A stretch of 64,000 nt of DNA from an uncultured Draconibacterium sp. GTDB lineage: Bacteria; Bacteroidota; Bacteroidia; Bacteroidales; Prolixibacteraceae. The notes below the pieces were generated by a model. That model was not told the DNA's origin and made no database searches. It saw only the letters and a list, made by a program, of their open reading frames with translations. The stretch lies in NCBI RefSeq assembly GCF_963677155.1, contig NZ_OY781884.1, positions 2,620,134 to 2,684,133 on the forward strand. The letters run 5' to 3'. Of the stretch, positions 1 to 9,253 are shown piece after piece. How positions within the stretch are numbered: position 1 is the stretch's first letter; each line of letters begins with the position of its first letter. The position numbers and the translations under genes are program-made.

Positions 1-467
1 TCGATGTTGGTTTTGGGGCTTTCCTTTATACCAACAATTATTATGCAGGTTTTTCAGCAACGCATCTTAATCAGGGAGCTATAAAATATGATGATGTTGC
101 CGTTGATTTTTTAGAGAGACATTATTATTTAATGGGAGGGTACAATATTAAACTTGCGGATCCGTTGTTTGAATTGTGGCCCTCGTTTTTAGTGAAAACA
201 GATTTGGCATCTGTGGGGTTTGATATAAATGCAAATCTAGTTTATAACGATAAAATTTGGGGCGGTCTTTCTTATCGTCATCAGGATGCGGTGGCTCTGC
301 TTCTTGGGATGGAACTAATTAATGGAATGCGGATCGGTTATTCGTTTGATTTTACCACATCAGCAATGAGTAGGAGTGGTATTGGTTCGCATGAGATATT
401 TATAAGTTATTCGATTGATTTAGAACGAAATCGTAATCAGAAATACAAGAGTATTAGATTTTTGTAA
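1..467 (+). CDS. PorP/SprF-family outer-membrane protein, C-terminal part (truncated by window edge)
   Basis: The reading frame is open from base 3 with no start codon, so only the C-terminal ~154 residues are present. The residues alternate in beta-barrel style (GFGAFLYTNNYYAGFSATHL, then LSYRHQDAVALLLGMELI and MRIGYSFDFTTSAM), which is the pattern of the PorP/SprF family of outer-membrane proteins used by type IX secretion. It lies just upstream of gldK on the same strand, the usual PorP position in Bacteroidota, which supports the call. SprF-like proteins pair with particular adhesins, whereas PorP is part of the core machine; the visible part cannot separate the two. Confidence 0.75.
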   Translation, partial: DVGFGAFLYTNNYYAGFSATHLNQGAIKYDDVAVDFLERHYYLMGGYNIKLADPLFELWPSFLVKTDLASVGFDINANLVYNDKIWGGLSYRHQDAVALLLGMELINGMRIGYSFDFTTSAMSRSGIGSHEIFISYSIDLERNRNQKYKSIRFL

Positions 468-578
468 AATTTGTTTAGTATTGATAAGAAAAGGAACGGA
501 ATTTATTATTTCATTATTTCATTGTTTCTACTTATTTTTATCGACTAATCAGAGCTCGTAAAGTATAAAAGACACATT

Positions 579-1925
579 ATGAAAAAACTACTTTCTATTG
601 CAACCCTATTCTTGATTGCACTTGGTTTTGCCGGCTGCTTTGGTAGTGGTCCGGGAGGAAACGGAGAGCTAACAGGAGTAAAAAGTAGGCAGCGATTTAA
701 AGAAACACAACCACTGGGAATGGTGTATATTCGGAGAGGAAGTTTCAATATCGGGCCTAGCGACGAGGACGCAAGTAGGGCAGGAGTACCAATAAAAACG
801 GTATCGCAAGACCCATTTTGGATGGACGACACCGAAATTACAAATAACGAATATAGACAGTTTGTAGACTGGGTAAAAGAATCGATGGCACGCCGAATGT
901 TGGGCGACCAGTATCCTGATTTTGTGATTACTGAAGACAGGAAAGGGAATATTATCGATCCTCCACAAATTAACTGGGACGAAAAGATTGATTGGGACGA
1001 CCCCGATATGCAAATGGCAATGGAAGATCTTTACTTGCCTGAAAACGAGCGATTCTTCGGAAAAAAAGAAATAGATACCCGGAAACTAGTTTACGAATAT
1101 TGGTGGGTTGACCTGAATCAGGCAGCCAGAAGAAGTAACAGCTTTAACTACGAAACGCAGCGTTACGAAGGTAATGTATATAACGAGGAAGGCGATCTTG
1201 TTCCAATCGAGAACCGTTCTTCGTTTATGATGCAGGATCAGGTTCATGTTTATCCTGATACACTTTGCTGGATCAGAGACTTTACTTACTCGTACAACGA
1301 GCCTTTAGCGACACGCTATTTCTGGCATCCCGGATTTGACGACTACCCTGTTGTAGGTGTTACCTGGAAACAGGTAAATGCATTCTGTAACTGGCGTACT
1401 AAAATTCAGTCGGATTACTTGTCAGAAAAAGGAGAACCATCATTGATGGCCTATCGTTTGCCAACAGAGGTCGAGTGGGAATATGCTGCACGTGGTGGTA
1501 AGGATTTCTCGATGTACCCATGGGGAGGTTATTATGCCCGCGATGACGATGGTGTATTTTTAGCCAATTTTAAGCCACTGCGTGGAAACTATGTTGAAGA
1601 TGGTTCGATAGCAACCATAAAAGTAGGAAGTTACGATCCGAACGATTACGGATTATACGATATGGCTGGTAATGTAGCCGAGTGGACTAGCACAGCATAC
1701 GACGAAGCCGGTTACAATTATTTTAGCGATTTGAACCCAACTTTTACATACAATGCCCGAAAGGATGATCCCGCAGTGATGAAACGCAAGGTGATTAGAG
1801 GAGGTTCGTGGAAAGATATCTCGCATTTTATGCAGGTTTCTTCACGTAATTATGAATATCAGGATACGACAAAATCGTATATTGGTTTTCGCTGCGTCCG
1901 CTCTACATTTGGCGAAGAATTTTAG
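579..1925 (+). CDS. gldK: GldK/PorK, T9SS ring lipoprotein
   Basis: 448 residues. A signal peptide ends in a lipobox (GFAGC, Cys20), so this is a lipoprotein. The rest is a sulfatase-modifying-factor (FGE) type fold: MVYIRRGSFNIGP near the N-terminus, DDTEITNNEYRQFV, YPVVGVTWKQVNAFCNWR, RLPTEVEWEYAARGG, YDMAGNVAEWTS and a closing GFRCVRS. In the type IX secretion/gliding apparatus GldK forms a periplasmic ring with GldN beneath the outer membrane. It is first in the tight series gldK-gldL-gldM-gldN, which fixes the assignment. A related full-length copy lies downstream at 5448-6809. Confidence 0.93.
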   Translation: MKKLLSIATLFLIALGFAGCFGSGPGGNGELTGVKSRQRFKETQPLGMVYIRRGSFNIGPSDEDASRAGVPIKTVSQDPFWMDDTEITNNEYRQFVDWVKESMARRMLGDQYPDFVITEDRKGNIIDPPQINWDEKIDWDDPDMQMAMEDLYLPENERFFGKKEIDTRKLVYEYWWVDLNQAARRSNSFNYETQRYEGNVYNEEGDLVPIENRSSFMMQDQVHVYPDTLCWIRDFTYSYNEPLATRYFWHPGFDDYPVVGVTWKQVNAFCNWRTKIQSDYLSEKGEPSLMAYRLPTEVEWEYAARGGKDFSMYPWGGYYARDDDGVFLANFKPLRGNYVEDGSIATIKVGSYDPNDYGLYDMAGNVAEWTSTAYDEAGYNYFSDLNPTFTYNARKDDPAVMKRKVIRGGSWKDISHFMQVSSRNYEYQDTTKSYIGFRCVRSTFGEEF

Positions 1926-1956
1926 TGATTTAAACAAAATTTTATACCAAAAAGAT

Positions 1957-2865
1957 ATGAATCTGGGAGAACTTTTTAAAACTAAGCGCTGGAAAACATT
2001 CATGGGTTATGTTTATGGATGGGGGGCAGCAGTTGTTATGGTTGGTGCCTTGTTCAAACTTGAACACTGGGAATACTCCAGCGAGTTATTAACCGTAGGG
2101 TTGCTTACTGAGGCATTTATCTTTTTCCTGTCGGCATTTGAGCCTCCAATCAATATTCCCGAATGGGATAAGGTGTATCCGGAGTTAAATGAAGACTACG
2201 AGCTAGAGGAAGTAAAAGAGTTGAGGACCAATAATAAGAGTAATGGTTTGGAAACACTTTTTGGCAGCTCAGAACTTACACCGGAGCTGATGGATCGTGT
2301 TGGAAAAGGATTAGCTGAATTAAGTAATACCGCCAAAGGAATAAGCGACATATCTTCGGCTACGCTTGCTACCGATATGTATGTTAAAAATCTGGGGTCA
2401 GCTTCAGAATCAATGAGTTCTTTTGCCCAAATTAATAACAAAGCAAACGAATCGATCAACAGTTCGGTAAATACCTTAATCGATTCATATTCTGTTGCAG
2501 CGACTCAACTTGCTGAAACCGGGAAAAATCTCTCTGTCGTTTATCAAAAATCATCAGATGTTATATCGAATGAATTGGAGAATATTGGAAGTAGTTCAAA
2601 ACAATATTCGGGGAATCTTGAAAGACTTAATAAAAATTTAGATAGCCTGAACAGCAATTTCGAAAACCAATTGGAAGATACTCAGAATCAATTCAAAGCC
2701 AATCAGAAATTTAATCAGGATTTAGCAGAAATGAACAGCATCCTGACCTCTTCGGTTGATGAATTGAAAAAGTATAAGGAAAATGCTGAATCGCTCAACA
2801 AAAATCTGGAAGCCTTAAATACCATTTACGGCAACATGTTGGGTGCAATGAGCTATAAAAAATAG
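1957..2865 (+). CDS. gldL: GldL/PorL, inner-membrane T9SS motor subunit
   Basis: 302 residues from the ATG at 1957. An upstream in-frame start at 1852 would lie inside gldK and is rejected; MNLGELFKTKRWKTFMGYVYG matches how GldL proteins begin. Two membrane helices (about residues 16-33 and 44-61) are followed by a long cytoplasmic region rich in Asn, Ser and Gln with heptad-like spacing (coiled coil). GldL and GldM form the proton-driven motor that powers secretion and gliding. Glu52 lies inside the second helix, where a functional motor glutamate is expected; that assignment is by position only. Confidence 0.92.
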   Translation: MNLGELFKTKRWKTFMGYVYGWGAAVVMVGALFKLEHWEYSSELLTVGLLTEAFIFFLSAFEPPINIPEWDKVYPELNEDYELEEVKELRTNNKSNGLETLFGSSELTPELMDRVGKGLAELSNTAKGISDISSATLATDMYVKNLGSASESMSSFAQINNKANESINSSVNTLIDSYSVAATQLAETGKNLSVVYQKSSDVISNELENIGSSSKQYSGNLERLNKNLDSLNSNFENQLEDTQNQFKANQKFNQDLAEMNSILTSSVDELKKYKENAESLNKNLEALNTIYGNMLGAMSYKK

Positions 2866-2876
2866 AGTCCTAGCGT

Positions 2877-4484
2877 ATGGGTGCAAAGAATTGTCCGGAA
2901 ACACCGAGACAAAAAATGATAAATATGATGTACATTGTACTTACCGCAATGTTAGCACTTAACGTTGCGGCTGAGGTACTTGAAGCGTTTCGCGTGGTAG
3001 ACAATAGTTTGCTGCAAACGCTTGAGGCAGTGGACATGCAGAATGCGCAGATCTATTCATCTTTCGAGCAGGCTTATATTGAAAATCCAACCAAGGTTGG
3101 CGAATGGAAAGAAAAAGCAGATCAGCTAAAGATCAGATCGAAAGAAATGATAAATTACGTTGCAGCTTTAAAAGATGAAGTTGTTGCTTATTCCGGCGAA
3201 AAGCTGGTTGATGAGGATAATCCAATGGATGAAGATGGATTTTATCATACAAAACTTGACGGATCGGTTGTAGAGGTTGTTAAGAAAGATGACCTGAATG
3301 GCCCATCGGAATTAATGATAACCCAGGGAAGAGCAACCGACCTTAAAAATGCCATCATTGAATATCGTGAGTTTCTTTCTTCATTGATAAACGAAGATGA
3401 CGAGGAACTTCGTCACACTATTTTAAGTGAACTTAAAACAGATGATCCTGAACGAAAAGCAAAAGGAGAGGGAAACTATAAGTCCTGGGAATCAGAATAT
3501 TTTGAGGATAAACCTCTAATTGCAGTAATGACCTTGCTGTCTAAGATTCAGATCGACACTAAAAACTCTGAAGCATCAGTAGCAAAATATTTGTATGCTG
3601 AGATTGATGAAGGCTCATTTAAATTTAACCGTTTGAAAGCCCGCGTTATTGCCAATTCGAATGTCGTACTAATGGGCGACGAATATAAAGCCGAAGTATT
3701 TCTGGCGGCAGAAGATACCACACAACAACCTGTTATCATGATAAATGGTAATGAGGTTGAAGTTAAAGATGGCAAGGCAACCTACATTGGGAATACCAGC
3801 CGGGCAGGTAAGTTTACCTGGAGCGGTTTAATAAAATATAAAACACCTGGAGGAATTGTTAAAAGCTATCCGTTCGAACAGGAATACCAGGTTTCGGAGC
3901 CAACAGTAACCATGTCGGCCACTAAAATGAACGTGTTCTACCGAGGTCTGAAAAACCCGTTTGATGTGGGGGGAGGAGCCATTCCGAATGAAGATCTGGA
4001 AGTTCAGATGACCAATGGTAAAGTTACAAGGGATGGTGATGCCTACCTGATTGAACCAACTGAATTGGATGAAATGGGGCGTAAAACTAAAGTTAGTGTT
4101 TATGCAACAATTAACGGGACTCGCCGTTTGATTGGTACTACCGATTGGCGCGTGAAACGTGTTCCTGATCCGGTAGCACAAATTAATGGTCAATCGGGTG
4201 GCGATATTCGGAAAGAAGTTTTGAAAATTCAGGACGGTGTTTTAGCAGTGCTTGAAGATTTCGATTTTGAATTTGGTTACAAAGTTACCCAGTTTACAAT
4301 GGAAACAACAGGAGGTGGTTATACCAACCGTTATCCTGCCAATTCAAATCGTTTTACCGAAGAACAAAAAAATGCACTGAAGAATGTGAATATAAATAGT
4401 ATAGTTTACATCGGAGATATTAAGGCTGTAGGAGATGATGGAACAACCCGTGATCTGAAACCTATATCCTTCAAAATAAAATAG
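2877..4484 (+). CDS. gldM: GldM/PorM, T9SS motor shaft protein
   Basis: 535 residues. It opens with a short cytoplasmic stretch (NCPETPRQKMINMMYIVLTA) and one membrane helix (about residues 14-35). A large periplasmic part follows, with a helical first domain and then beta-rich domains, as in GldM proteins that span the periplasm to the GldK/GldN ring. The C-terminal part (KILKIQDGVLAVLEDFDFEF-like) carries the usual conserved final domain. It begins 11 bases after gldL and ends 6 bases before gldN, so these are co-transcribed. Confidence 0.93.
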   Translation: MGAKNCPETPRQKMINMMYIVLTAMLALNVAAEVLEAFRVVDNSLLQTLEAVDMQNAQIYSSFEQAYIENPTKVGEWKEKADQLKIRSKEMINYVAALKDEVVAYSGEKLVDEDNPMDEDGFYHTKLDGSVVEVVKKDDLNGPSELMITQGRATDLKNAIIEYREFLSSLINEDDEELRHTILSELKTDDPERKAKGEGNYKSWESEYFEDKPLIAVMTLLSKIQIDTKNSEASVAKYLYAEIDEGSFKFNRLKARVIANSNVVLMGDEYKAEVFLAAEDTTQQPVIMINGNEVEVKDGKATYIGNTSRAGKFTWSGLIKYKTPGGIVKSYPFEQEYQVSEPTVTMSATKMNVFYRGLKNPFDVGGGAIPNEDLEVQMTNGKVTRDGDAYLIEPTELDEMGRKTKVSVYATINGTRRLIGTTDWRVKRVPDPVAQINGQSGGDIRKEVLKIQDGVLAVLEDFDFEFGYKVTQFTMETTGGGYTNRYPANSNRFTEEQKNALKNVNINSIVYIGDIKAVGDDGTTRDLKPISFKIK

Positions 4485-4490
4485 GGAATT

Positions 4491-5342
4491 ATGAAGAAGC
4501 TAGTTGTTTGTATAGGAATAGTTGTTTTTGCATTAGGTATTATGCATAAAAGTGCTGATGCCCAAATTGTAAACGGAGCCTATAAACAAAACGATATTTA
4601 CGAGAAAAAGCCGATGCCATTGGCTCCGGTTCGCGAGGCAGATGTTTTCTGGCAGAAGACGCTGTGGCGCGTTATCGACTTGCGTGAAAAAATGAATATT
4701 CCGCTGTATTATCCCACAATACCCATTGCGGATCGTACCAACCTGATCTCGTTGTTGCTTAAGGGGATTGAAAATGGTCAGATTACTCCATATGACGCAC
4801 AGGCTGATGATGATTTTAAAATTCCGATGAGCTTTGCACAGGTAAAAGCACGATTTGGTGCGGAAGCTACCACCGAGGAGAAAATAGATTTTGATACGGG
4901 TGAAAGAACAACTGTTCAGGTTCAGGGTGAAATTCGCCCAACTGAAATCAAACAATACATGATCAAAGAGCAGTGGTATTTTGATAAACAAACATCTTCT
5001 TTGAATGTACGTATTCTTGGTATTTGCCCGATTCGAGAATATATGCGCGAAGGCGATACATCAGGAGAGCCGCAGCGACAAAAGGTATTTTGGATATATT
5101 ATCCTGAAGCACGTCCTTTGCTGGCAACCAATGTGGTGCAAAATCCATATAACGAGGCTCGTCAACAGTCTTTCGACGACCTGTTCATAAAACGTATGTT
5201 CAACAGTTATATCGTTCAGGAATCGAATGTATACAACAATCGTGAAATCAGTTCATATCTGGTGGGTAAAGAAGCGATGTTGGAATCAAAAAGAATTGAA
5301 GACGAGATTTTTAACTACGAACAAGATCTTTGGGAATATTAA
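4491..5342 (+). CDS. gldN: GldN/PorN, T9SS ring protein
   Basis: 283 residues with a cleavable signal peptide ending near SADAQ. The family pattern is clear: ADVFWQKTLWRVIDLREKMN near the N-terminus, YPTIPIADRTNLISLLLKGI, then KEQWYFDKQTSSLNVRILGI and VFWIYYPEARPLLATNVVQN. GldN is periplasmic and complexes with GldK under the outer membrane. It is last in the gldKLMN series and is followed at once by a strong terminator, so the paralog downstream must be transcribed separately or by read-through. Confidence 0.93.
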   Translation: MKKLVVCIGIVVFALGIMHKSADAQIVNGAYKQNDIYEKKPMPLAPVREADVFWQKTLWRVIDLREKMNIPLYYPTIPIADRTNLISLLLKGIENGQITPYDAQADDDFKIPMSFAQVKARFGAEATTEEKIDFDTGERTTVQVQGEIRPTEIKQYMIKEQWYFDKQTSSLNVRILGICPIREYMREGDTSGEPQRQKVFWIYYPEARPLLATNVVQNPYNEARQQSFDDLFIKRMFNSYIVQESNVYNNREISSYLVGKEAMLESKRIEDEIFNYEQDLWEY

Positions 5343-5357
5343 TGCACTAACCAGCAT

Positions 5358-5392
5358 AAAAAAAGCCTTATGTTGTCATAAGGCTTTTTTTT
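5358..5392 (+). terminator. Rho-independent terminator after gldN
   Basis: A perfect stem pairs 5361-5372 with 5377-5388 around a TTGT loop, followed by a run of T. It ends the gldKLMN unit. Confidence 0.9.
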
Positions 5393-5447
5393 GAAACAAT
5401 TTTTAAATTAATAGGGCGTTTAGGAATGTAGCATCTGATATTTATTA

Positions 5448-6809
5448 ATGAAAAAAGCCATTACATACTTGTTCATGCTGACGCTTCTTCTTGCTTCTTG
5501 CAAGAACGAAAGCAACAAATACCTTAAATTGGGTAAGGGAACAAGTGAAAAGTGGTATGAACCTACGCCTTTTGGGATGGTCTATGTGCCAAGAGGGGCT
5601 TACAACCTCGGGCCAAACGATGATCAACTATATGCCATAACGCAAAACCGAACAGTATCAACAGAAGCCTTTTGGATTGACGATACCGAAATTACAAATA
5701 ACGAGTATCGACAGTTTGTATATTGGGTACGCGATAAGAAAGCACGCGAACTTCTTGGGCAAACCTATACCGATTTTCTGATAACAGAGGATAAATACGG
5801 CACCCCGTTGGAAGAGCCAAAGATTAACTGGGAAGAACGAATTGAATGGGACGACCCGGAGTATCAAATGGCCATGGATGAATTGTATATCCCCGAATAC
5901 GAACGTTTTGGCTATAAGAAGGAAATTGATACCCGTAAACTGGTTTACGATTATTATTGGGTGGACTATAAGCAAGCTGCAAAACGCAGCAATGCTTATA
6001 ATTATGAAACGCAACGTTATGAAGGTTCCGTTGTAAATTCAGATGGCGAAGTAGTACCCATTGAAAACCGCAGTTCATTTTTAATGCACGAATCGGTACC
6101 TGTTTATCCCGACACGCTGTGTTGGATAAGGGATTTTGCCTACACTTACAATGAGCCGTTTACAATCAAATATTTTTCGCATGTTGGATTCGATGACTAT
6201 CCGGTTGTTGGAGTAACATGGAATCAGGCAAGGGCTTTTTGTAACTGGCGTAATTCATTGAAAGATTTTGCCTTTACTCGTTCTGATGAAGCGCCGGCAC
6301 ATGAATACCGCTTGCCAACTGAAAGCGAGTGGGAAGTTGCCGCCCGAGGCGGTATGCACAATACAATGTATCCTTGGGGAAGTTATTATACCCGAAATAT
6401 AAGCGGGTGTTTTGTCGCCAATTTTAAACCATTGCGAGGAAATTATGTTGCTGATAGTCCCACTACTACAACAACCATGAAAGTGGGCCAGTTCGATCCT
6501 AATCCGTACGGTGTTTATGATATGGCCGGAAATGTTGCCGAGTGGACCTCAACAGCTTTTTTTGAAGCGGGTTATGAGGCTATTGATGATTACAATCCTG
6601 AAATTCAGTATAATGCCCGGCCCGACGATCCAACCGTAATGAAACGAAAGGTTGTACGTGGTGGATCGTGGAAAGACATTGCTTATTTCATACAGTCGGG
6701 TACACGTTCATTTGAATACCAGGACACCGCAAGATCATACATCGGATTTCGTTGTGTAAGAACTTCTTTCCGCGATGATCTTGGTGGCCGTCGCAGCGTT
6801 CAGGAATAA
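5448..6809 (+). CDS. Second GldK-like lipoprotein (GldK/GldJ-type paralog)
   Basis: 453 residues, with lipobox LLLASC (Cys18) and the same FGE-like fold and length as the GldK at 579-1925. The two align through nearly the whole length with shared blocks such as DDTEITNNEYRQFV, KEIDTRKLVY, NYETQRYEG, PVYPDTLCWIRDF and VMKRKVVRGGSWKDI. It differs at the N-terminus and has an extra basic C-terminal tail (DDLGGRRSVQE). It sits past the gldN terminator. F. johnsoniae carries a second FGE-like gliding lipoprotein, GldJ; this one is closer to GldK in the shared blocks, so a recent duplication is more likely. Its role is unknown: an alternative ring subunit or a stabilising partner are both possible. 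Confidence 0.85.
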   Translation: MKKAITYLFMLTLLLASCKNESNKYLKLGKGTSEKWYEPTPFGMVYVPRGAYNLGPNDDQLYAITQNRTVSTEAFWIDDTEITNNEYRQFVYWVRDKKARELLGQTYTDFLITEDKYGTPLEEPKINWEERIEWDDPEYQMAMDELYIPEYERFGYKKEIDTRKLVYDYYWVDYKQAAKRSNAYNYETQRYEGSVVNSDGEVVPIENRSSFLMHESVPVYPDTLCWIRDFAYTYNEPFTIKYFSHVGFDDYPVVGVTWNQARAFCNWRNSLKDFAFTRSDEAPAHEYRLPTESEWEVAARGGMHNTMYPWGSYYTRNISGCFVANFKPLRGNYVADSPTTTTTMKVGQFDPNPYGVYDMAGNVAEWTSTAFFEAGYEAIDDYNPEIQYNARPDDPTVMKRKVVRGGSWKDIAYFIQSGTRSFEYQDTARSYIGFRCVRTSFRDDLGGRRSVQE

Positions 6810-6838
6810 AGTCTGATTCTTTCGTCTAAAATATCTTC

Positions 6839-8677
6839 TCAGAACATCAAACTCAACCCCCCAAATACGGTAATTTCGGGCATGGTATAATAACGGTTAA
6901 CCGTATAATCGGTACTCAACAGGTTTTCTCCGCTAACATAAAGTTTTACATTTCGCGTAAAGTTATAGCTGGCTTTGGCATTTACTAAAGTGTAGCTTTC
7001 AAGGTTGGTAATCGGCGTTGGGTCGTTATCCAGCCCCGAAATATGTTGCATATTAGCCACTAATAGCAGCTTTTTTATGCGGTATGATGCATTTATGAAA
7101 AGGTGATGTTCAGGTGTAGCATAAACCGGATTTTTCATGTCGGTATAACTGTATGTCGCATTCAGCATCAGTTCTTTTGTTGGCGATGCATCCAGCGAAA
7201 ATTCGATTCCTTTATTCGAAACTTCTCCGGTATTTTGATAGCCATTTGCTTGGCCGGTGTTTACTATCAGGTTATCGCCTTTTACCCAAAAGGCGGTAAG
7301 TTCAGCCTGCATCATACCATCGAAAAAGGCTTGTGTTAGGCCTGTTTCATAATTCCAGATGGATTCCGGATCGAGATTAGGATTGGGCCCCCACATAAAC
7401 AGTTCGCGCATTGTAGGGCTTCTAAAGCCTTTTGAGATGGTCCCTTTCCAGGTGGTAGTGGGCGAGAATGAATTAGAAAATCCTACCGAAGGAATCCATA
7501 CCGCCCCATATTCGCTGTGATGATGGTAGCGAAGACCGGCATTGATAATCAGTTTTTCGCCAATACTTTGTTGCGAAAATAAGTAGGTACCAACTTCAGT
7601 AATTGTGGTATCGACAAAAGTTACACCCTGGCCACTCATTGCAAGTGTATTTTTAGCTTTGCCTCCATAATTCATCAAATCGATTCCAGCGGTAAGGTTG
7701 TTGCCCTTAAACAGCTGAAAGGTTTCGTACAGATTTACGCCATAATTATGGTCGTTTGAATGAAAGCCATCAGTAATCTTATGTTCTCCAAAATTATAGA
7801 AAAGCTTCAGCGCGCCCGATGCTTTATCAAAGTCATTACGAAGCGAAAATGATCCATAGCCGCGTAGAATATCTATTGTTTCACCTGGCGATGCATTTAG
7901 TGTATCAGGCCCGGGATCAGACGTATCAAAAGCAGCTACACTAAAATCGGCTGAGGCATCAAAATGATTGCTGATTTGGTAACCCAGTTTCAAATATCCG
8001 TTGGTTATTTTAAAATCAGAATTTGGACGGTGCCCATCAGTCTGGTCATGATTTCCTGAAATAAATACACTGAATTTGCCCTTTTTATAACCCATTGAAC
8101 CCATGTATTTTTGGGTATTGTACGATCCGTAAGAAATACGTGCGTTACCGTTAAAACCTTCCGTATCCTGTTTTTTTGTGATAATGTTGATTACACCTCC
8201 CATGGCATTCGATCCGTAAAGAATCGATGCAGGTCCGCGAATAACTTCCACGCGTTCAACATCCGATGCCACATATGAATCGGGAAGAGGATGCCCCATG
8301 ATGCCCATAAACTGCGGGTGCCCGTCGATTAGCATTAAAACACCGGTAGTTGGACTGCCGCCAATTCCGCGGATGGAAATCTGCCCAGCCGATCCGGTTG
8401 CAACACCAAAACCGGTTACCCCACGCTCGGTAACAAATAAACCCGGCACACGGCCATTTAAAATCGGGAGCAGTGCCGACTCGTCGCTTTCCTCTATTTG
8501 AGTGCGGTTAACAACCGAAACAGCCATTGGAACGTTGTTGCGGTTTACTTGAACCTGTGTTCCGGTAACCACAACTTCGTTGATTTTTATGGTGTCGTTG
8601 GTTACAAAACTCATTTGTGCGTTAGCAATTCCTTGAGCTAAAAAGATTATGAAAAAACTGAAGATAAATATTCGCAT
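6839..8677 (-). CDS. TonB-dependent outer-membrane receptor
   Basis: 612 residues with a signal peptide (ends near GIANAQ). A TonB-box-like/plug start (INEVVVTGTQ) is followed by a plug domain (ISIRGIGG, MLIDGHPQ, VERVEVIRGPASILYGSNAM, GGVINIITKK), then a 22-strand barrel ending in the aromatic LSLMF. The size and plug resemble metal-chelate/siderophore or cobalamin receptors rather than SusC. The plug has a Met/His-rich stretch (PQFMGIMGHPLP), which is suggestive of metal or metallophore handling but not proof. It lies 58 bases after a NikR-family regulator on the same strand, so it is probably that regulator's target. The substrate is unknown. Confidence 0.88.
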   Translation of the reverse strand: MRIFIFSFFIIFLAQGIANAQMSFVTNDTIKINEVVVTGTQVQVNRNNVPMAVSVVNRTQIEESDESALLPILNGRVPGLFVTERGVTGFGVATGSAGQISIRGIGGSPTTGVLMLIDGHPQFMGIMGHPLPDSYVASDVERVEVIRGPASILYGSNAMGGVINIITKKQDTEGFNGNARISYGSYNTQKYMGSMGYKKGKFSVFISGNHDQTDGHRPNSDFKITNGYLKLGYQISNHFDASADFSVAAFDTSDPGPDTLNASPGETIDILRGYGSFSLRNDFDKASGALKLFYNFGEHKITDGFHSNDHNYGVNLYETFQLFKGNNLTAGIDLMNYGGKAKNTLAMSGQGVTFVDTTITEVGTYLFSQQSIGEKLIINAGLRYHHHSEYGAVWIPSVGFSNSFSPTTTWKGTISKGFRSPTMRELFMWGPNPNLDPESIWNYETGLTQAFFDGMMQAELTAFWVKGDNLIVNTGQANGYQNTGEVSNKGIEFSLDASPTKELMLNATYSYTDMKNPVYATPEHHLFINASYRIKKLLLVANMQHISGLDNDPTPITNLESYTLVNAKASYNFTRNVKLYVSGENLLSTDYTVNRYYTMPEITVFGGLSLMF

Positions 8678-8691
8678 TATAATGACTTATT

Positions 8692-8719
8692 GTGTTACGT
8701 ATTGATTTAATCGTGTTAC
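8692..8719 (-). promoter_or_regulatory. Paired GTAACAC boxes, candidate operator of the NikR-like protein
   Basis: In the 58-base gap between the regulator and receptor genes the heptamer GTGTTAC (GTAACAC on the gene strand) occurs at 8692-8698 and 8713-8719, exactly 21 bases apart (two helical turns). A near copy GTGACAC lies at 9160-9166 in front of the regulator gene. Operator function is inferred from position and spacing only. Confidence 0.35.
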
Positions 8720-8735
8720 TATTTGGTCAAAAAAA

Positions 8736-9137
8736 TTATTTGGCCTTGCTCATTACCAATTTCCCGTGTTGTATTCCTTTCATACTAATAAGCTTATCCG
8801 AAATTTCGGTGAGTTTTCGCGATGGCCCTTTAACAGCAATGATTTCCATGTAATTTAATTCGTTTAAATAAAAGCCTTGCGACGAAAGAATAAACTCTTT
8901 GTGTTCGTATTGAATCTCTGCCGATTTCTTTATTATTTCCTTTTTTTCGTGGTTGAAAACGATGATAATGGCACCTGCTACAATGTTGTCGCATTTCCAT
9001 TTTTCTTCCACCAGATTCTTTTCAATAAGGTGACGGATAGCGCGTGATCGATTGGCAAAAGCATTGTCCTCCACGTATTTGTCGAGAGCTTCAAGGAGTT
9101 CTTCATCTAACGAAACGCCAAATCGGGAAACGGGCAT
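8736..9137 (-). CDS. NikR-family ribbon-helix-helix regulator without canonical nickel ligands
   Basis: 133 residues, the same length as E. coli NikR. The N-terminus is a ribbon-helix-helix DNA-binding domain (RFGVSLDEELLEALDKYV, NRSRAIRHLIEKNL); the rest is an ACT-like domain aligning without gaps to NikR (FNHEKKEI, NYMEIIAVKGP, GIQHGKLVMSK). The four high-affinity nickel ligands of E. coli NikR (His76, His87, His89, Cys95) align with Tyr77, Gly88, Tyr90 and Tyr96, so the nickel site is absent. Family membership is firm; its ligand is unknown. It precedes a TonB-dependent receptor gene, probably its target. Confidence 0.82.
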   Translation of the reverse strand: MPVSRFGVSLDEELLEALDKYVEDNAFANRSRAIRHLIEKNLVEEKWKCDNIVAGAIIIVFNHEKKEIIKKSAEIQYEHKEFILSSQGFYLNELNYMEIIAVKGPSRKLTEISDKLISMKGIQHGKLVMSKAK

Positions 9138-9253
9138 GGTGATACTTTTTTAATTATTAGTGACACGAAAGTATGAAAATCACTCGAATATGAAGCAGCA
9201 AAATCAGGATTGTTGAAAATGCTTTATCTTTAAACCAAACAAATTGATTGGGT

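Noticed and set aside
1852-1956. Upstream start for gldL inside gldK
   Set aside because: The extra 35 residues are read from gldK in another frame; the ATG at 1957 gives the typical GldL N-terminus.
9171-9176. GTATGA as a classical NikR half-site
   Set aside because: The inverted partner TCATAC at the required spacing is missing.
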